NCBI RefSeq assembly: GCF_011603975.1
Contig: NZ_JAANNB010000015.1
Span: forward strand, 1 to 34,719
Source: Cellulomonas sp. IC4_254
GTDB taxonomy: Bacteria; Actinomycetota; Actinomycetes; Actinomycetales; Cellulomonadaceae
Reading direction: 5' to 3'
DNA: 34,719 nt
Shown piece after piece: positions 14,970 through 23,137 of this stretch. Position 1 is the first letter of the stretch. Each line of letters begins with the position of its first letter. A program made the translations under genes and the position numbers. The notes below the pieces were generated by a model. The model ran no database searches. It saw only the letters and a program-made list of their open reading frames with translations, and had not been told where the DNA came from.

Positions 14970-15872
14970 TCAGTCCAGGCCCGCGGCCGCCTCGGAGTCC
15001 TCGATGCCGCGCAGCCAGTCGCGCTTGGCCGCGCGCCAGCCCTCGTCGTCGGCGCCGAGCCGCCAGTACCCGGAGATCGACAGGTCCGTCTTGCCGAGCC
15101 CGCGCTCGACGCGCAGGTACCGCCGCAGCTCGCGCACGGACCCGGCCTCGCCGTGCACGAACGCGTGCACCCGGCCGACGGGCCACGGCAGGGCGCGGAC
15201 GGCGGCGACGAGCCCGGTGCCGGGGGTGGCGTCCCCGGCGTGCACCCAGTGCAGGGCGATGCCGTCGGGGACGTGCAAGGCCTGCTCCTCGGCGCGGTCG
15301 TGCACCTCGAGGACGGCGTGCCCGGAGGCGGCGCCGCCGAGCCGCTCGAGCGCGACGGCGATCGCGGGCAGGGCCGAGGCGTCGCCGGCGAGCAGGTGGT
15401 GGTCGGCGGTCAGGTCGGGGGTGTAGCCGCCGCCGGGGCCGACGACCACGACCTCGTCGCCGGGCGCGGCGGTGGCCGCCCAGGGTCCGGCGATGCCGTC
15501 CGCGCCGTGCACCACGAGGTCGAGCGTCAGGGTCAGCTCGAGGTCGTCGAAGCCGCGCACGGTGTAGGTCCGCATCCGCGGCTGGTGCTCGGGCGGCAGG
15601 GCGGCGCGGGCGGCCTCCATGTCGACGCGGCCGTCCGGGGTGGTCCACGCCGCCAGGACGTCGGCGCCGGAGCCGGTGGCGCCCACGCCGGGGAGGAACA
15701 CGAGCTTGACGTAGGAGTCGGCGTGCGGGGACGGCGCGAAGCCGGCGATGCCGGGGCCGCCGAGCGTGATCCGGACCATCGCCGGGGTGAGGTGCTCGGC
15801 CCGCAGCACGGTGGCGCGCAGGGCGGTCCGCGGAGGTCGTCGCGGGGTGGTCACGGGCTCGGTCGAGGTCAC
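14970..15872 (-). CDS. Siderophore-interacting protein (FAD-binding ferric reductase family)
   Basis: A 300-residue flavoprotein of the SIP/ViuB family, which reduces ferric siderophores in the cytoplasm to release iron. The FAD-binding barrel contains the signature RTYTVR at 101-106 and the following DLVVHGADGIAGPWA segment (118-132). The C-terminal nucleotide-binding part runs from HHLLAGDASALPAIAVALER (158-177) to the family-typical ending SGYWRLGADDEGW (267-279). GTG 15872 gives MTSTEPVTTPRRP and has GGAAGGTG upstream. No siderophore synthesis or uptake gene is next to it. The adjacent MarR/MFS pair could be related (the MFS might export a siderophore), but that is speculation. Confidence 0.92.
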   Translation of the reverse strand: MTSTEPVTTPRRPPRTALRATVLRAEHLTPAMVRITLGGPGIAGFAPSPHADSYVKLVFLPGVGATGSGADVLAAWTTPDGRVDMEAARAALPPEHQPRMRTYTVRGFDDLELTLTLDLVVHGADGIAGPWAATAAPGDEVVVVGPGGGYTPDLTADHHLLAGDASALPAIAVALERLGGAASGHAVLEVHDRAEEQALHVPDGIALHWVHAGDATPGTGLVAAVRALPWPVGRVHAFVHGEAGSVRELRRYLRVERGLGKTDLSISGYWRLGADDEGWRAAKRDWLRGIEDSEAAAGLD

Positions 15873-16009
15873 GCGGGGAGCACCTTCCAGTGGTTCGAGG
15901 TGCCGGACGGGATCGGCGTGCGACGACGCGCGGCCCGGGGGCGTGGCCGGTGCGTCGGGTCGAGCGTAGGTGGTCGTCCCCGGTGCGTCACGCGGGCGCG
16001 ACGCACGTC

Positions 16010-16468
16010 TCACCGGCTGCCGTGCGCGCGGCCCCAGGTGTCGACGTCGGCGTTGAGCCGGGTGAGCAGCCGCGCCAGGTCGGCCCGGTCGTCGGCCGAC
16101 CAGTGCTCGAGGACCTCGCCGTACAGCCGCGCGCGGACCTCGCGGGTGCGCTCGAGCCCCTCGAGCCCGGCGTCGGTGGGCCGGACGAGGGTGACCCGCC
16201 CGTCGCTGGCGTCGGCCGCGCGGACCACCTGGCCGGCCTGCTCCATCGCGAGGACCTGGCGGGTGACGGTCGACGGGTCGAGGCGCAGGGCGTCCGCGAT
16301 CGCGTTGACGCTGGTGGGCCCCTCCTCGGCGAGGACGCCGAGCACGAGGTAGGCCGAGCGCTCGATCTCCCCCCGGGCGCGGGCCCCGGCGCGCCGGGTC
16401 CGGTCGGACAGGCGCAGCAGCATGGCCACCTGCGCCTCGATCGTGCGCAGGGCGTCGTCCGGCTGCAT
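16010..16468 (-). CDS. MarR family transcriptional regulator
   Basis: A 152-residue winged-helix regulator. The core is ERSAYLVLGVLAEEGPTSVN, AIADALRLDPSTVTRQVLAM, EQAGQVVRAADASDGRVTLV, which are the MarR recognition helix and the wing with its DGR turn, flanked by helical dimerisation ends. ATG 16468 has GAGGTG 6 bases upstream; the open frame extends farther but crosses the operator and promoter. It is divergent from the MFS gene at 16572, and a dyad overlapping both predicted promoters lies between, the standard MarR arrangement of autoregulation and control of an exporter. The inducing compound is not evident. Confidence 0.93.
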   Translation of the reverse strand: MQPDDALRTIEAQVAMLLRLSDRTRRAGARARGEIERSAYLVLGVLAEEGPTSVNAIADALRLDPSTVTRQVLAMEQAGQVVRAADASDGRVTLVRPTDAGLEGLERTREVRARLYGEVLEHWSADDRADLARLLTRLNADVDTWGRAHGSR

Positions 16469-16527
16469 GGTCACCTCGTCCTCGGGTCGGCTCCGGCAGT
16501 CTGCCACGACTCCGCGGCGGATAAGCC

Positions 16528-16540
16528 TGTATAGTACAGA
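16528..16540. promoter_or_regulatory. MarR-type operator overlapping divergent promoters
   Basis: CTGTATAGTACAG is a perfect 5-bp inverted repeat with a 3-base centre, in an AT-rich island. The plus-strand TATAGT (16531-16536) is a good -10 for the MFS gene, and the opposite strand offers TATACA for marR. A MarR dimer bound here would block both promoters. Confidence 0.72.
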
Positions 16541-16571
16541 CATACCCGACGACGACTTCCTGAGGACACGC

Positions 16572-17804
16572 ATGCCCAGCCGGCACCCCGAACCCAACAA
16601 GACCGCCATCTACGCCACGGCCCTGACCGCGTTCTTCGCCATCGCGGGCATCGCCGTCGTCGACCCGATCCTCCCGGTGATCGGCGAGGAGATCGGCGCC
16701 TCCACCTGGCAGATCGAGCTGCTGTTCACCGCGTACCTGGTCGTGATGGCGGTCGGCATGATCCCCGCGGTCATCGCCACCGGCCGGTACGGCTACCGCA
16801 AGGTGCTCGCGACCGGCGTCACGGTCGTCGCGGCGGCCGCGGTGCTCGCCGCCCTGTCCGGCAACATCCTCGAGCTCGCCGTGCTCCGCGGCCTGTGGGG
16901 CCTGGGCAACGCGATGTTCTTCGCGACCGCGATGGTGCTGCTGGTGGCGCTGGCCACCGACCGCGAGTGGGTGGTCGAGCTGTTCGAGACCTGCGTGGGT
17001 CTCGGCTTCGCGGTCGGCCCGCTGATCGGCGGCCTGCTCGGCCAGATCTCGTGGCGCGTGCCGTTCGCCGCCTGCGGCGTGTTCATGCTGATCGCCCTGG
17101 CGATGTCGATCACCCGGCTCCGCGACCCGCAGGACCCGCCGTCGGCGCTGACCCTGCGCGACGTGTGGCAGCCGTTCCGCCGGCCGGCGTTCCGCACCCT
17201 GTGCGTCGTCACGGCCGCCTACAACTTCGTGTTCTTCGTGGTGCTCGGCTACACCCCGGTGTTCCTCGGCCTCGACGTGATCCCGCTCGGCCTGGTGTTC
17301 ACCGCCTGGGGCATCGGCCTCGCCGTCGGCATCCTCGTGGTCGGCCACCGGCTGGCGCACCGGATCGGCGCGGTGGCGACCGTCGGCGTGGCGATCGGCG
17401 GCCTGCTGGTCACCCTGGTGCTGCTCGCGACCAGCGCGGGCACCGCCGAGTCCGTCGTCGTCCTGGTGCTCGCCGGCGTGTGCATGGGCATCGCGAACGC
17501 GAACCTGACCGACCTCGCGCTCGGCCTCGGCGGGGCGGAGCGCCGCACCACGACCGCGGCGTTCAACCTGGTGCGCTGGGGCTTCGCCGCCCCGGCCCCG
17601 GTGATCGCGGGCCTGCTGCACCCGGTCAGCGCGACCGCGCCGTACTGGGTCGGCGCGGGCGTGCTGCTGATCGGCGTGGTGGCGTTCGCCTGGAAGGGCC
17701 GCGCGATGGCCGCCGCCGTGGGCGAGCGGCTGACGTTCCGGCAGTGGGACCGCGCGGCGCGTGCGGTCGAGGGCGCCCCGGAGGAGGCCCTGGGCGAGGT
17801 CTGA
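16572..17804 (+). CDS. MFS transporter, 12-helix, MarR-associated
   Basis: A 410-residue membrane protein with about 12 hydrophobic segments and the DHA1 layout. Motifs include VVDPILPVIGEEIGASTWQI after helix 1, ATGRYGYRKVLATG (a motif-A-like loop, 69-82), RGLWGLGNAMFFA, and the motif-C-like VGLGFAVGPLIGGLLGQISW. A second set of six helices follows from about residue 205. ATG 16572 has TGAGGACACG upstream and a roughly 29-base leader from the predicted -10. Drug or metabolite export under MarR control is the usual role for such a pair. Its stop is 11 bp from the convergent response-regulator stop, with a small dyad (CTGACCG-GACGT-CGGTCAG) between. Confidence 0.92.
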   Translation: MPSRHPEPNKTAIYATALTAFFAIAGIAVVDPILPVIGEEIGASTWQIELLFTAYLVVMAVGMIPAVIATGRYGYRKVLATGVTVVAAAAVLAALSGNILELAVLRGLWGLGNAMFFATAMVLLVALATDREWVVELFETCVGLGFAVGPLIGGLLGQISWRVPFAACGVFMLIALAMSITRLRDPQDPPSALTLRDVWQPFRRPAFRTLCVVTAAYNFVFFVVLGYTPVFLGLDVIPLGLVFTAWGIGLAVGILVVGHRLAHRIGAVATVGVAIGGLLVTLVLLATSAGTAESVVVLVLAGVCMGIANANLTDLALGLGGAERRTTTAAFNLVRWGFAAPAPVIAGLLHPVSATAPYWVGAGVLLIGVVAFAWKGRAMAAAVGERLTFRQWDRAARAVEGAPEEALGEV

Positions 17805-17815
17805 CCGGACGTCGG

Positions 17816-18514
17816 TCAGCGCCCGACGAGGCCCGACTCGTAGGCGAGCACCACGGCCTGCACCCGGTCCCGGACCCCGAGCTTCGCGAGGATCCGCCCG
17901 ACGTGGGTCTTCACGGTGGCCTCGGACAGGAACAGCCGCTCGGCGACCTCGGCGTTCGACAGCCCCTCGGCGACGGCGAGCAGCACCTCCCGCTCGCGCT
18001 GGGTGAGCTCGTCCAGCCGGGCGTCGCCGCGCGGCGCGGGGGTGGCGGACTCGCTCGGCAGCTCCTCCGCGAACAGCTCGAGCATCCGCCGGGTCACCCG
18101 CGGGGACACGACGGCGTCCCCGGTGGCGACGGCGCGGATGGCCGCGGTGAGCTCGGCGGGCCGGGCGTCCTTCAGCAGGAACCCGCTGGCGCCGGCGCGC
18201 AGGGCGGCGAACGCGTACTCGTCCAGGTCGAACGTCGTGAGGATGAGCACCCGGGACCGGGAGCCGGCGGCGACGATCCGCTCGGTGGCCTCGATGCCGT
18301 TGGTGCCGGGCATCCGGACGTCCATCAGCACGACGTCGGGGTCCAGCGCGGCGATCTGCCGCAGGGCCTCGGCACCGTCACCGGCCTCGCCGACGACGGT
18401 GAGGTCGTCCTCGTCGTCCAGCACGAGGCGGAAGCCCATGCGCAGCAGGGGCTGGTCGTCCACCAGCAGGACGCGGATCGGCGCCGCGGCCGCGCCGTCC
18501 TCGGTCGGGGTCAC
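17816..18514 (-). CDS. NarL/LuxR-type response regulator
   Basis: A 232-residue DNA-binding response regulator. Receiver domain about 13-130: acidic pair in [11 protein letters not shown], phospho-acceptor Asp65 in [11 protein letters not shown], Thr93/94 in LILTTFD, Lys115 in GFLLKDARP. The LuxR-type helix-turn-helix spans about 168-228 ([20 protein letters not shown] and [20 protein letters not shown]). Its GTG start overlaps the stop of the histidine kinase gene by 4 bases, so the pair is translationally coupled. The kinase is its cognate partner by position. The ABC transporter upstream on the same strand is a plausible target, a frequent arrangement for this DesK-like class. Confidence 0.95.
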   Translation of the reverse strand: MTPTEDGAAAAPIRVLLVDDQPLLRMGFRLVLDDEDDLTVVGEAGDGAEALRQIAALDPDVVLMDVRMPGTNGIEATERIVAAGSRSRVLILTTFDLDEYAFAALRAGASGFLLKDARPAELTAAIRAVATGDAVVSPRVTRRMLELFAEELPSESATPAPRGDARLDELTQREREVLLAVAEGLSNAEVAERLFLSEATVKTHVGRILAKLGVRDRVQAVVLAYESGLVGR

Positions 18515-19950
18515 GCGGGCTCCTCGGTCTGGGCGGGCGGTGCGGGTGCGGCCGGCGGTGCCGGCGGGGACCGCCGTGCGGGCGGGGACTGCGGTGCGGC
18601 GGGTGTCGCGGGCGGTGCGACCACGTCCTCGGTGCGCAGCTCGACGTGCACCCGCCAGCCGGCGCGGTACGGACCGGCCGACACGGAGCCACGGTAGACC
18701 GCCGCGCGCTCGCGCATGCCCACCAGGCCGCGGCCGCCGCGGGCGACCGGCACCACGGGCACCGCGCCCGTCGCGGCCGGGGCCTCGGCGTCGGTGCGGG
18801 CGTCCAGCGGGTCACCGCGGCGGTCGGCCAGCCGCTCGCCGATCCGGCTGAGCCGCCCGGGCTCGGGCCCGCCGTCGGCGACCGGTTCGGCGACACCGCC
18901 GTCGTCGACCACCTCGATCCCGACCCGCCCGTCGCCGTTCCGCACGAGCACGTCCACCCGGGCGCCGCCGCCGGCGTGCCGCAGGGCGTTGGTGAGCGAC
19001 TCCTGCACGACCCGGTAGACGGTCAGCGCGAGCCCCGCGTCTGCGGGCAGGGCGGGCCCGGCGGTCGTCAGGTGCACCGTGAGGCCCGCGGCGCGGAACT
19101 GCTGCACCAGCGCCTCCAGGTCCTGCGAGCCCGGCTGCGGCTCGAGCGGGACGTCGGCACCGCGCAGCACGCCGAGCATCCGGCGCATGTCGGCGAGCGC
19201 CGCGCGTCCGGTCTCGGACAGCAGGTCCAGGGCGGCCACGGCGTCGTCGGGGGAGCGGCGCACCGCCACCCGGGCCCCGTCGGACAGGGCGATCATCACG
19301 GTCAGGCCGTGCGCGACCACGTCGTGCATCTCCCGGGCGATCCGGGTCTGCTCGGCGGCGGCGGCGAGCTTGGCGTGCTGCTCGCCCGCGTCCATCAGCT
19401 GCTGGTGCCGCTCCACGAGGGACCGGGTGTGCAGCCGGCGGCCGCGGACGTTGGCGCCGACCGCGAGGGCCACCAGCCCGGCGACCAGGATCGACCCGAT
19501 GTCGACGGTGAGCCCGACGCCGGTGGGCCGGAGCACCGCGCCCCAGAGGAAGAACGCGCCCAGCACCCCCAGCGTGGCGCCGCCGAGCAGGATCCAGCCC
19601 TGGCGCTGCGGCCGGGTCGCCGCGACGACGTACAGGGCGAGGGCGAACGCGACGTCCCCCGCGCCGACGGAGCCGGTGAGCAGCACCTGCAGCACGGCCG
19701 CCGCGCCCAGCCCGAGGGTGATCCGCACCGGCCACCGCCGGCGGAACCACAGCGCCACGAGCGCCAGCACGGTCAGGGCGACGGACAGCGCGGCGGACGC
19801 GCCGGACACCGGCTGGGTGTCCGCGGCGACCCCGACGTTGGGTCCGGCCCCGTCGACGACCGGCCCCACCGAGGAGATCGCCGACACCGCGAAGAACACG
19901 CAGACCAGCACGTCCGACGCGCGCGGGTGCACGGCGAAGAACCGGCGCAC
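18511..19950 (-). CDS. Sensor histidine kinase, HisKA_3 (NarL-partner) type
   Basis: A 479-residue membrane kinase. Hydrophobic segments run from about 15 to 165 (five to six helices, no large extracellular loop). A short coiled coil is followed by the dimerisation/phospho-acceptor region with His209 in [17 protein letters not shown]. The ATP-binding part has the N-box [13 protein letters not shown] and a G-box [20 protein letters not shown]; between them is a Gly/Pro-rich linker, and about 40 residues of Pro/Ala tail end the protein. The GTG at 19950 has a weak ribosome site. In the same frame, CTG 20016 has GGAGG at ideal spacing, so the true start may be 22 codons earlier. It phosphorylates the adjacent response regulator. 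Confidence 0.92.
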   Translation of the reverse strand: MRRFFAVHPRASDVLVCVFFAVSAISSVGPVVDGAGPNVGVAADTQPVSGASAALSVALTVLALVALWFRRRWPVRITLGLGAAAVLQVLLTGSVGAGDVAFALALYVVAATRPQRQGWILLGGATLGVLGAFFLWGAVLRPTGVGLTVDIGSILVAGLVALAVGANVRGRRLHTRSLVERHQQLMDAGEQHAKLAAAAEQTRIAREMHDVVAHGLTVMIALSDGARVAVRRSPDDAVAALDLLSETGRAALADMRRMLGVLRGADVPLEPQPGSQDLEALVQQFRAAGLTVHLTTAGPALPADAGLALTVYRVVQESLTNALRHAGGGARVDVLVRNGDGRVGIEVVDDGGVAEPVADGGPEPGRLSRIGERLADRRGDPLDARTDAEAPAATGAVPVVPVARGGRGLVGMRERAAVYRGSVSAGPYRAGWRVHVELRTEDVVAPPATPAAPQSPPARRSPPAPPAAPAPPAQTEEPA

Positions 19951-20061
19951 GCGTCCCAGCCGCCGCGCGTCCAGCTCGGTGAACGTGGCGGGTCCGGGCT
20001 CCGGTGCGGTGGTCAGCGGGTCCTCCGGGGGTGCGGGTGCGGCCGGGCCGCGGGAGACGGC

Positions 20062-20096
20062 GGTGGCCCCGCCCCGGGGTCCGGGGCGGGGCCACC
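20062..20096 (-). terminator. Hairpin terminator after the ABC permease gene
   Basis: GGTGGCCCCGCCCC (20062-20075) pairs perfectly with GGGGCGGGGCCACC (20083-20096), a 14-bp stem with a 7-base loop, 17 bp beyond the permease stop. It separates the transporter unit from the two-component unit, though leaky read-through is possible because both run leftwards. Confidence 0.78.
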
Positions 20097-20113
20097 CTAG
20101 GGTGCGGCGCGGG

Positions 20114-20938
20114 TCAGGCGTCGCGACGCTTGAGCAGCACCGCGGCGGCGGCCAGCGCGACGACGCCCCAGGCGACGAGGACGCCGTAGCCCTGCCAGGG
20201 GCCCAGCACCGCGTCGGGGTTGTCGGACTGCACGAGCTGCGAGCCGGCCGACATCGGCAGGTACGGGCTGATCTTCTCGAAGAACGTCCACGGGATCAGC
20301 GCGAACACGCTCTCGACGACCAGGAGCAGGCCGAGGACGGTCGCGAGCGCGCCGGCGGAGTGCCGCAGGAGCGCGCCGATCGCGTAGGCCAGCAGGGCGA
20401 TCGCCGCCAGGTAGAGCGGGGCGCCGAGCAGGATCCGCTGGTTCATCTCCAGACCCAGGTCGACGCGGTGCGCCTCGCCGAGCACGGGGTAGGTGACGGC
20501 CCAGGACACCAGGGTGCCGACGACGGCGGTGACGAACGCGACGCCGATGACGACCAGGCCCTTGGCCAGCAGCGCCGGGGTGCGGGTCGGGGACGTCGAC
20601 AGGGTGCTGCGGATCATGCCGGTGGAGTACTCGCCGGTGATCGCGAGGACGGCCAGGACGCAGATCGCGAGCTGGGCGAACTGGATACCGCCGACGATGT
20701 CCCCGGCGGTGACGGTGTAGTCGATGCCGGACTCGTCGAACTGCTGCACGCCGAAGTACGCGATCATCCAGGCGATGCCGGCCTGGGCGACGACCGTGAT
20801 CGGCAGCACCCACCAGGTCGAGCGCAGCGACCAGAGCTTGATCCACTCGGACCGCAGCAGGCGGCCGAAGGTGACCCGTGCTGCGTCCGACGGACGGGCC
20901 GCGGCGCGGGTCGCGGGAACGGTGGCGGTGGCGCTCAT
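20114..20938 (-). CDS. ABC-2 type transporter permease
   Basis: A 274-residue membrane protein with about six hydrophobic segments after a cytoplasmic N-terminus: LLRSEWIKLWSLRSTWWVLP leads into helix 1 (typical of ABC-2 permeases of actinobacteria). AITGEYSTGMIRSTLSTSPT is the conserved loop before helix 3, and the C-terminus is AAAAVLLKRRDA. The start overlaps the stop of the ATPase gene by 4 bases (ATGA), so the two subunits are coupled and form one exporter. The family moves drugs, lantibiotics or lipids; the substrate is not determinable. Immediate proximity to a two-component system suggests cell-envelope or antimicrobial-peptide response, an inference. Confidence 0.9.
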   Translation of the reverse strand: MSATATVPATRAAARPSDAARVTFGRLLRSEWIKLWSLRSTWWVLPITVVAQAGIAWMIAYFGVQQFDESGIDYTVTAGDIVGGIQFAQLAICVLAVLAITGEYSTGMIRSTLSTSPTRTPALLAKGLVVIGVAFVTAVVGTLVSWAVTYPVLGEAHRVDLGLEMNQRILLGAPLYLAAIALLAYAIGALLRHSAGALATVLGLLLVVESVFALIPWTFFEKISPYLPMSAGSQLVQSDNPDAVLGPWQGYGVLVAWGVVALAAAAVLLKRRDA

Positions 20939-21903
20939 CGCCGGGCCTCCTCGGGGGTGGGGGCGGGCTGCCCCTGCTGGACGGTGGTGCCGGCCCCGGT
21001 GGGCGCGGAGTGGTACTCGACGTCGTCCGCGGTCAGCGACATGTACGCCGCCTCCAGGGACGCGGCGACCGGCGTGAGCTCGTGCAGCACGACGCCGTCG
21101 CGGGCGGCGAGCTCGCCGATCGCCTCGGAGGTCGCGCCGGTGATCTCGAGGAGGCCGGCCTCCACCGAGGTCACGGTGGTGTCGGGGCCCTGCAGCAGCT
21201 CGGCCAGACGGGTCGCCTGCGGGCTGCGGACCCGGACCCGGGTGCCGGACGCGCCGGCCACGATGTCCGCGACGGGCGCGTCGGCGATGATCCGGCCGCG
21301 GCCGATCACCAGGATGTGGTCGGCGGTCAGCGCCATCTCGCTCATGAGGTGCGAGGACAGGAACACCGTCCGGCCCTCGGAGGACAGGTGCTTGACCAGG
21401 TTGCGCACCCAGAGCACGCCCTCGGGGTCGAGGCCGTTGACCGGCTCGTCGAGGATCAGCGTGCGCGGGTCGCCGAGCAGGGCTGCGGCGATGCCGAGCC
21501 GCTGGCCCATGCCGAGGGAGAAGCCGCCGACGCGCTTGCCGGCGACGGCCTGCAGGCCGGTCATCTCGATGACCTCGTCGACGCGCTTGCGGCCGATGCC
21601 GTGCGTCGCGGCGACCGCGCGCAGGTGGTTGGTGGCCGAGCGGCCCGAGTGCACGGCCTTCGCGTCCAGCAGCGCGCCGACCTCGGTCAGCGGCGACCTC
21701 AGCTGCGCGTACGGGCGGCCGTTGACGGTGACGGTGCCGGACGTGGGCCGGTCGAGGCCCATGATCATCCGCATCGTGGTCGACTTGCCCGCGCCGTTGG
21801 GGCCGAGGAAGCCGGTGACCTTGCCGGGCTGGACGGTGAAGTCGATGCCGGCGACGGCAGTCTTGTGCCCGTACCTCTTGGTCAGGCCTCTTGCCTCGAT
21901 CAT
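20935..21903 (-). CDS. ABC transporter ATP-binding protein
   Basis: A 322-residue ATPase subunit. Walker A GPNGAGKST at 34-42, ABC signature FSLGMGQR at 128-135 (Met replaces the more common Gly-Gln dipeptide context, a variant seen in this subfamily), Walker B TLILDEP at 148-154, the D-loop NGLDP and the switch His in FLSSHLMSEM. The C-terminal extension of about 90 residues (RVRVRSPQATRLAELLQGPD and ELTPVAASLEAAYMSLTADD) is typical of DrrA/BcrA-like exporters. It is the first gene of the transporter operon and pairs with the overlapping permease. The closing tail is Gly/Pro/Gln-rich. Confidence 0.95.
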   Translation of the reverse strand: MIEARGLTKRYGHKTAVAGIDFTVQPGKVTGFLGPNGAGKSTTMRMIMGLDRPTSGTVTVNGRPYAQLRSPLTEVGALLDAKAVHSGRSATNHLRAVAATHGIGRKRVDEVIEMTGLQAVAGKRVGGFSLGMGQRLGIAAALLGDPRTLILDEPVNGLDPEGVLWVRNLVKHLSSEGRTVFLSSHLMSEMALTADHILVIGRGRIIADAPVADIVAGASGTRVRVRSPQATRLAELLQGPDTTVTSVEAGLLEITGATSEAIGELAARDGVVLHELTPVAASLEAAYMSLTADDVEYHSAPTGAGTTVQQGQPAPTPEEARR

Positions 21904-22171
21904 GGTGTCCTCACAGGGGTGGTCTCCAGGTACGGCACGAACCTACGGACTGCGGATCGCGGGCGGAACGTCCGTGGGGCCGATCCTGCGGGGCCCCCGG
22001 CTCGCCCGCACGGCCGACGCCCTCCTCCGTGGGGATGACCCGGGGGCCCGGCGGGTCGGCCGCCGGGATGGTCCTGGGCCTGCGCGGGTCTGCGGGAACT
22101 TCCGTGGCGGCCACGGCGTTCTAGGGTCAGTGCCACTGCCGGCTCGATCGCGAACCGACCCTGGAGGACCG
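21904..22171. promoter_or_regulatory. Divergent promoter region, ABC operon / Bax-inhibitor gene
   Basis: 268 bp between the divergent ABC ATPase and YccA-like genes. A TAGGGT box at about 22123-22128 is a candidate -10 for the rightward gene. Beyond GC-rich dyads I can identify no specific operator and no coding region. Confidence 0.3.
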
Positions 22172-23032
22172 ATGACCAACCCGGTGTTCAACAACAGCGC
22201 CGTCTTCGGCGACCCGCGTGCCCGCGGGTCCCGTGGCGGCCGCGCCCCGCAGCCGACGGCGCAGCCCGGCGCCTACGGCGCCACGGCCACCGGGCCGGTG
22301 ATCGAGGCGCAGTCGCTGGAGCAGATGTACGGCGCGCCCGCGGCCACCACCCGGGACACGGGCCGGCTGACCTACGACGACGTCATCATCAAGACGGGCG
22401 GCCTGCTCGCGCTGCTGGTCGTCGTCGCGGCGGCCACCTGGAACGTGGCGCCGGGCCTGTGGCCGATCGGCGCCCTCGTGGGCCTGGTGCTCGGCCTGGT
22501 CAACGCGTTCAAGAAGAACCCCAGCCCGCTGCTCATCACGCTGTACACCGTGGCGCAGGGCGTGTTCCTCGGCGGGATCAGCCTCGCGTTCCAGAACATG
22601 ACGTTCGACGGGCAGGGCGTGCAGCCGATCGTGCTGCAGGCCGTCATCGCCACGTTCGCGACGTTCGGCGCCGCGCTGTTCCTGTTCAAGTCGGGCCGGG
22701 TCCGGGTCACGCCGAAGTTCACGCGCTGGCTGCTGATCGCGATGGTCGGCTACCTGGCGTACTCGCTGGTGAACGTCGTGATGATGTTCTTCGTGTCCAG
22801 CGACGGCTTCGGCCCGCTGCGCAACGGCCCGATCGGCGTGATCGCCGGCCTGTTCGCCGTCGGCCTCGCCGCGGCCAGCCTGATCATGGACTTCGACGCG
22901 ATCAAGCGCGGCGTCGAGCAGGGCGTCCCGGCGAAGTTCGCCTGGTCGGCCGCGTTCGGCCTCATCGTCACCCTGGTCTGGCTGTACCTCGAGATCCTGC
23001 GGATCCTCGCGATCCTGCAGGGCCGCGACTAG
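22172..23032 (+). CDS. Bax inhibitor-1/YccA family membrane protein
   Basis: A 286-residue protein of the Bax inhibitor-1 (BI-1/YccA) family, multi-pass membrane proteins linked to ion leak and membrane-protein quality control in other organisms. A hydrophilic N-terminus of about 70 residues begins MTNPVFNNSAVFG, a motif typical of actinobacterial members, and is followed by about seven hydrophobic segments. Conserved parts include NPSPLLITLYTVAQGVFLGG, FKSGRVRVTPKFTRWLLIAM and the terminal IMDFDAIKRGVEQGVPAKFA with the acidic residues of the family's pH-sensing site. ATG 22172 follows GGAGGACCG, an ideal ribosome site. Monocistronic, ending at a strong hairpin. Confidence 0.95.
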   Translation: MTNPVFNNSAVFGDPRARGSRGGRAPQPTAQPGAYGATATGPVIEAQSLEQMYGAPAATTRDTGRLTYDDVIIKTGGLLALLVVVAAATWNVAPGLWPIGALVGLVLGLVNAFKKNPSPLLITLYTVAQGVFLGGISLAFQNMTFDGQGVQPIVLQAVIATFATFGAALFLFKSGRVRVTPKFTRWLLIAMVGYLAYSLVNVVMMFFVSSDGFGPLRNGPIGVIAGLFAVGLAAASLIMDFDAIKRGVEQGVPAKFAWSAAFGLIVTLVWLYLEILRILAILQGRD

Positions 23033-23043
23033 CAGCCCGCGAC

Positions 23044-23087
23044 GACGGCCCCGCACCCCGGCTCCAGACCGGGGCGGCGGGGCCGTC
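23044..23087. terminator. Bidirectional hairpin terminator
   Basis: GACGGCCCCGC (23044-23054) pairs perfectly with GCGGGGCCGTC (23077-23087). A second inner pairing of CCGG elements is possible. It sits 11 bp after the BI-1 stop and 50 bp from the convergent uxaB stop. Confidence 0.75.
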
Positions 23088-23137
23088 CGTCGTTCGTCGT
23101 GGGTCCTGCCGGTGCGGGCCCGGGTCCGCGCAGCCGG

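Noticed and set aside
17801-17821. Dyad between the MFS and response regulator stops as an operator
   Set aside because: A 7-bp dyad containing both stop codons at a convergent junction; more likely a weak terminator or chance.
19079-22171. Long plus-strand frame running into the Bax-inhibitor gene
   Set aside because: Only the part from ATG 22172 resembles a protein; the rest is antisense to the kinase and ABC genes.
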